Shown: piece by piece, positions 13,368-13,736 of the stretch
How positions within the stretch are numbered: the stretch's first letter is position 1
How the letters are laid out: the number at the start of each line of letters is the position of its first letter
Origin: Firmicutes bacterium UBA2530
GTDB taxonomy: Bacteria; Bacillota; Clostridia; Tissierellales; Sedimentibacteraceae
Assembly (NCBI GenBank): GCA_002340985.1
Contig: DDNC01000023.1
Span: 88,932-102,667 of the forward strand
Direction of reading: 5' to 3'
Length of the DNA stretch: 13,736 nt
Made by a program: the position numbers and the translations under genes
The notes under the pieces: generated by a model
Told to the model about the DNA's origin: nothing
What the model saw: only the letters and a program-made list of their open reading frames with translations
The model's database searches: none

Positions 13368-13736
13368 GTGGCTAAGATAATAAGCATATTCAATCAAAAA
13401 GGCGGCGTGGGAAAAACCACAACTAATGTGAATCTTTGTGCGGCTCTAGCTTTAAAAGGGAAAAAGGTACTGAGCATTGATATAGACCCTCAGGGGAATT
13501 CCACCAGTGGGTTCGGTATTGACAAAAATAGTCTGAAAGAAACCATCTATGATATCCTTATAGAGGATATTGATATAAATAAGGTGGTACATGAAACGGA
13601 AATAGAAAACCTTGATTTAATACCGTCAAATATACAGCTGGCAGGGGCTGAAATAGAGCTGACCAATACAAAGCACAGAGAAAAAACGCTGAAGGAAAAA
13701 ATTAATTTGCTTGATAAAGAGTATGACTTTATTATA
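13368..13736 (+). CDS. soj: Chromosome partitioning ATPase Soj/ParA (3' end beyond window)
   Basis: ParA-family ATPase that works with Spo0J/ParB bound to parS to segregate new origins, and in B. subtilis also controls DnaA. The first 123 codons are present of about 255 expected. Seen: the start VAKIISIFNQKGGVGKTTTNVNL with the deviant Walker A motif KGGVGKTT (11-18), VLSIDIDPQGNSTSGFG (about 34-50) carrying the conserved Asp, and NLDLIPSNIQLAGAEIEL (86-103). GTG at 13368 has AAGGTG just after the noc stop (12-base gap); an ATG at 13364 is out of frame and closes at once. A spo0J/parB gene is expected next to it beyond the right edge. MinD-like relatives are less likely given the neighbours. 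Confidence 0.93.
   Translation, partial: MAKIISIFNQKGGVGKTTTNVNLCAALALKGKKVLSIDIDPQGNSTSGFGIDKNSLKETIYDILIEDIDINKVVHETEIENLDLIPSNIQLAGAEIELTNTKHREKTLKEKINLLDKEYDFII

Overview
This is the chromosome replication origin region of a low-GC Gram-positive bacterium, most likely a member of the Clostridia. The base composition is AT-rich and arginine is mostly AGA. Shine-Dalgarno sites are strong GGAGG types, and TTG or GTG starts are used several times. The gene order is the classic Firmicutes order, with Noc and Jag present and no remB/yaaB between recF and gyrB. I cannot fix the genus from sequence alone.

Left arm, minus strand, reading away from the origin: dnaA (5702-4365), dnaN (4126-3026), an S4-domain protein of the YaaA type (3016-2798), recF (2801-1680) and gyrB (1668 to beyond the left edge). 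The S4 gene, recF and gyrB are packed with a 4-base overlap or gaps of about 10 bases, so they form one transcription unit with dnaN. The dnaA-dnaN gap (4127-4364) and the dnaA-rpmH gap (5703-6242) together look like a bipartite oriC. The upstream part holds two perfect DnaA boxes and several TGTTGATAA-type variants. The downstream part holds a candidate DnaA-trio/AT-rich unwinding element laid out like that of Bacillus subtilis.

Right arm, plus strand: a perfect-consensus sigma-A promoter (6153-6181) drives rpmH, followed by a short hairpin with a T-run, then rnpA, yidD, yidC and jag. A strong hairpin terminator (8446-8471) closes this unit. A second unit follows: mnmE, mnmG, rsmG, noc and the start of a soj/parA gene cut by the right edge. 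The two units combine ribosome and RNase P biogenesis, membrane protein insertion, tRNA wobble-uridine modification, 16S rRNA methylation and chromosome segregation/nucleoid occlusion. All genes read away from the origin, so transcription is co-directional with replication on both arms.

The window is an ordinary, highly conserved core region and I do not see a new multi-gene system in it. The most interesting points are regulatory or residue-level: the candidate DnaA-trio; a 13-of-14 match to the B. subtilis Noc-binding site inside rsmG just upstream of noc; a Noc that appears to lack the N-terminal membrane-targeting helix; and an asparagine at the quinolone-associated aspartate of GyrB.
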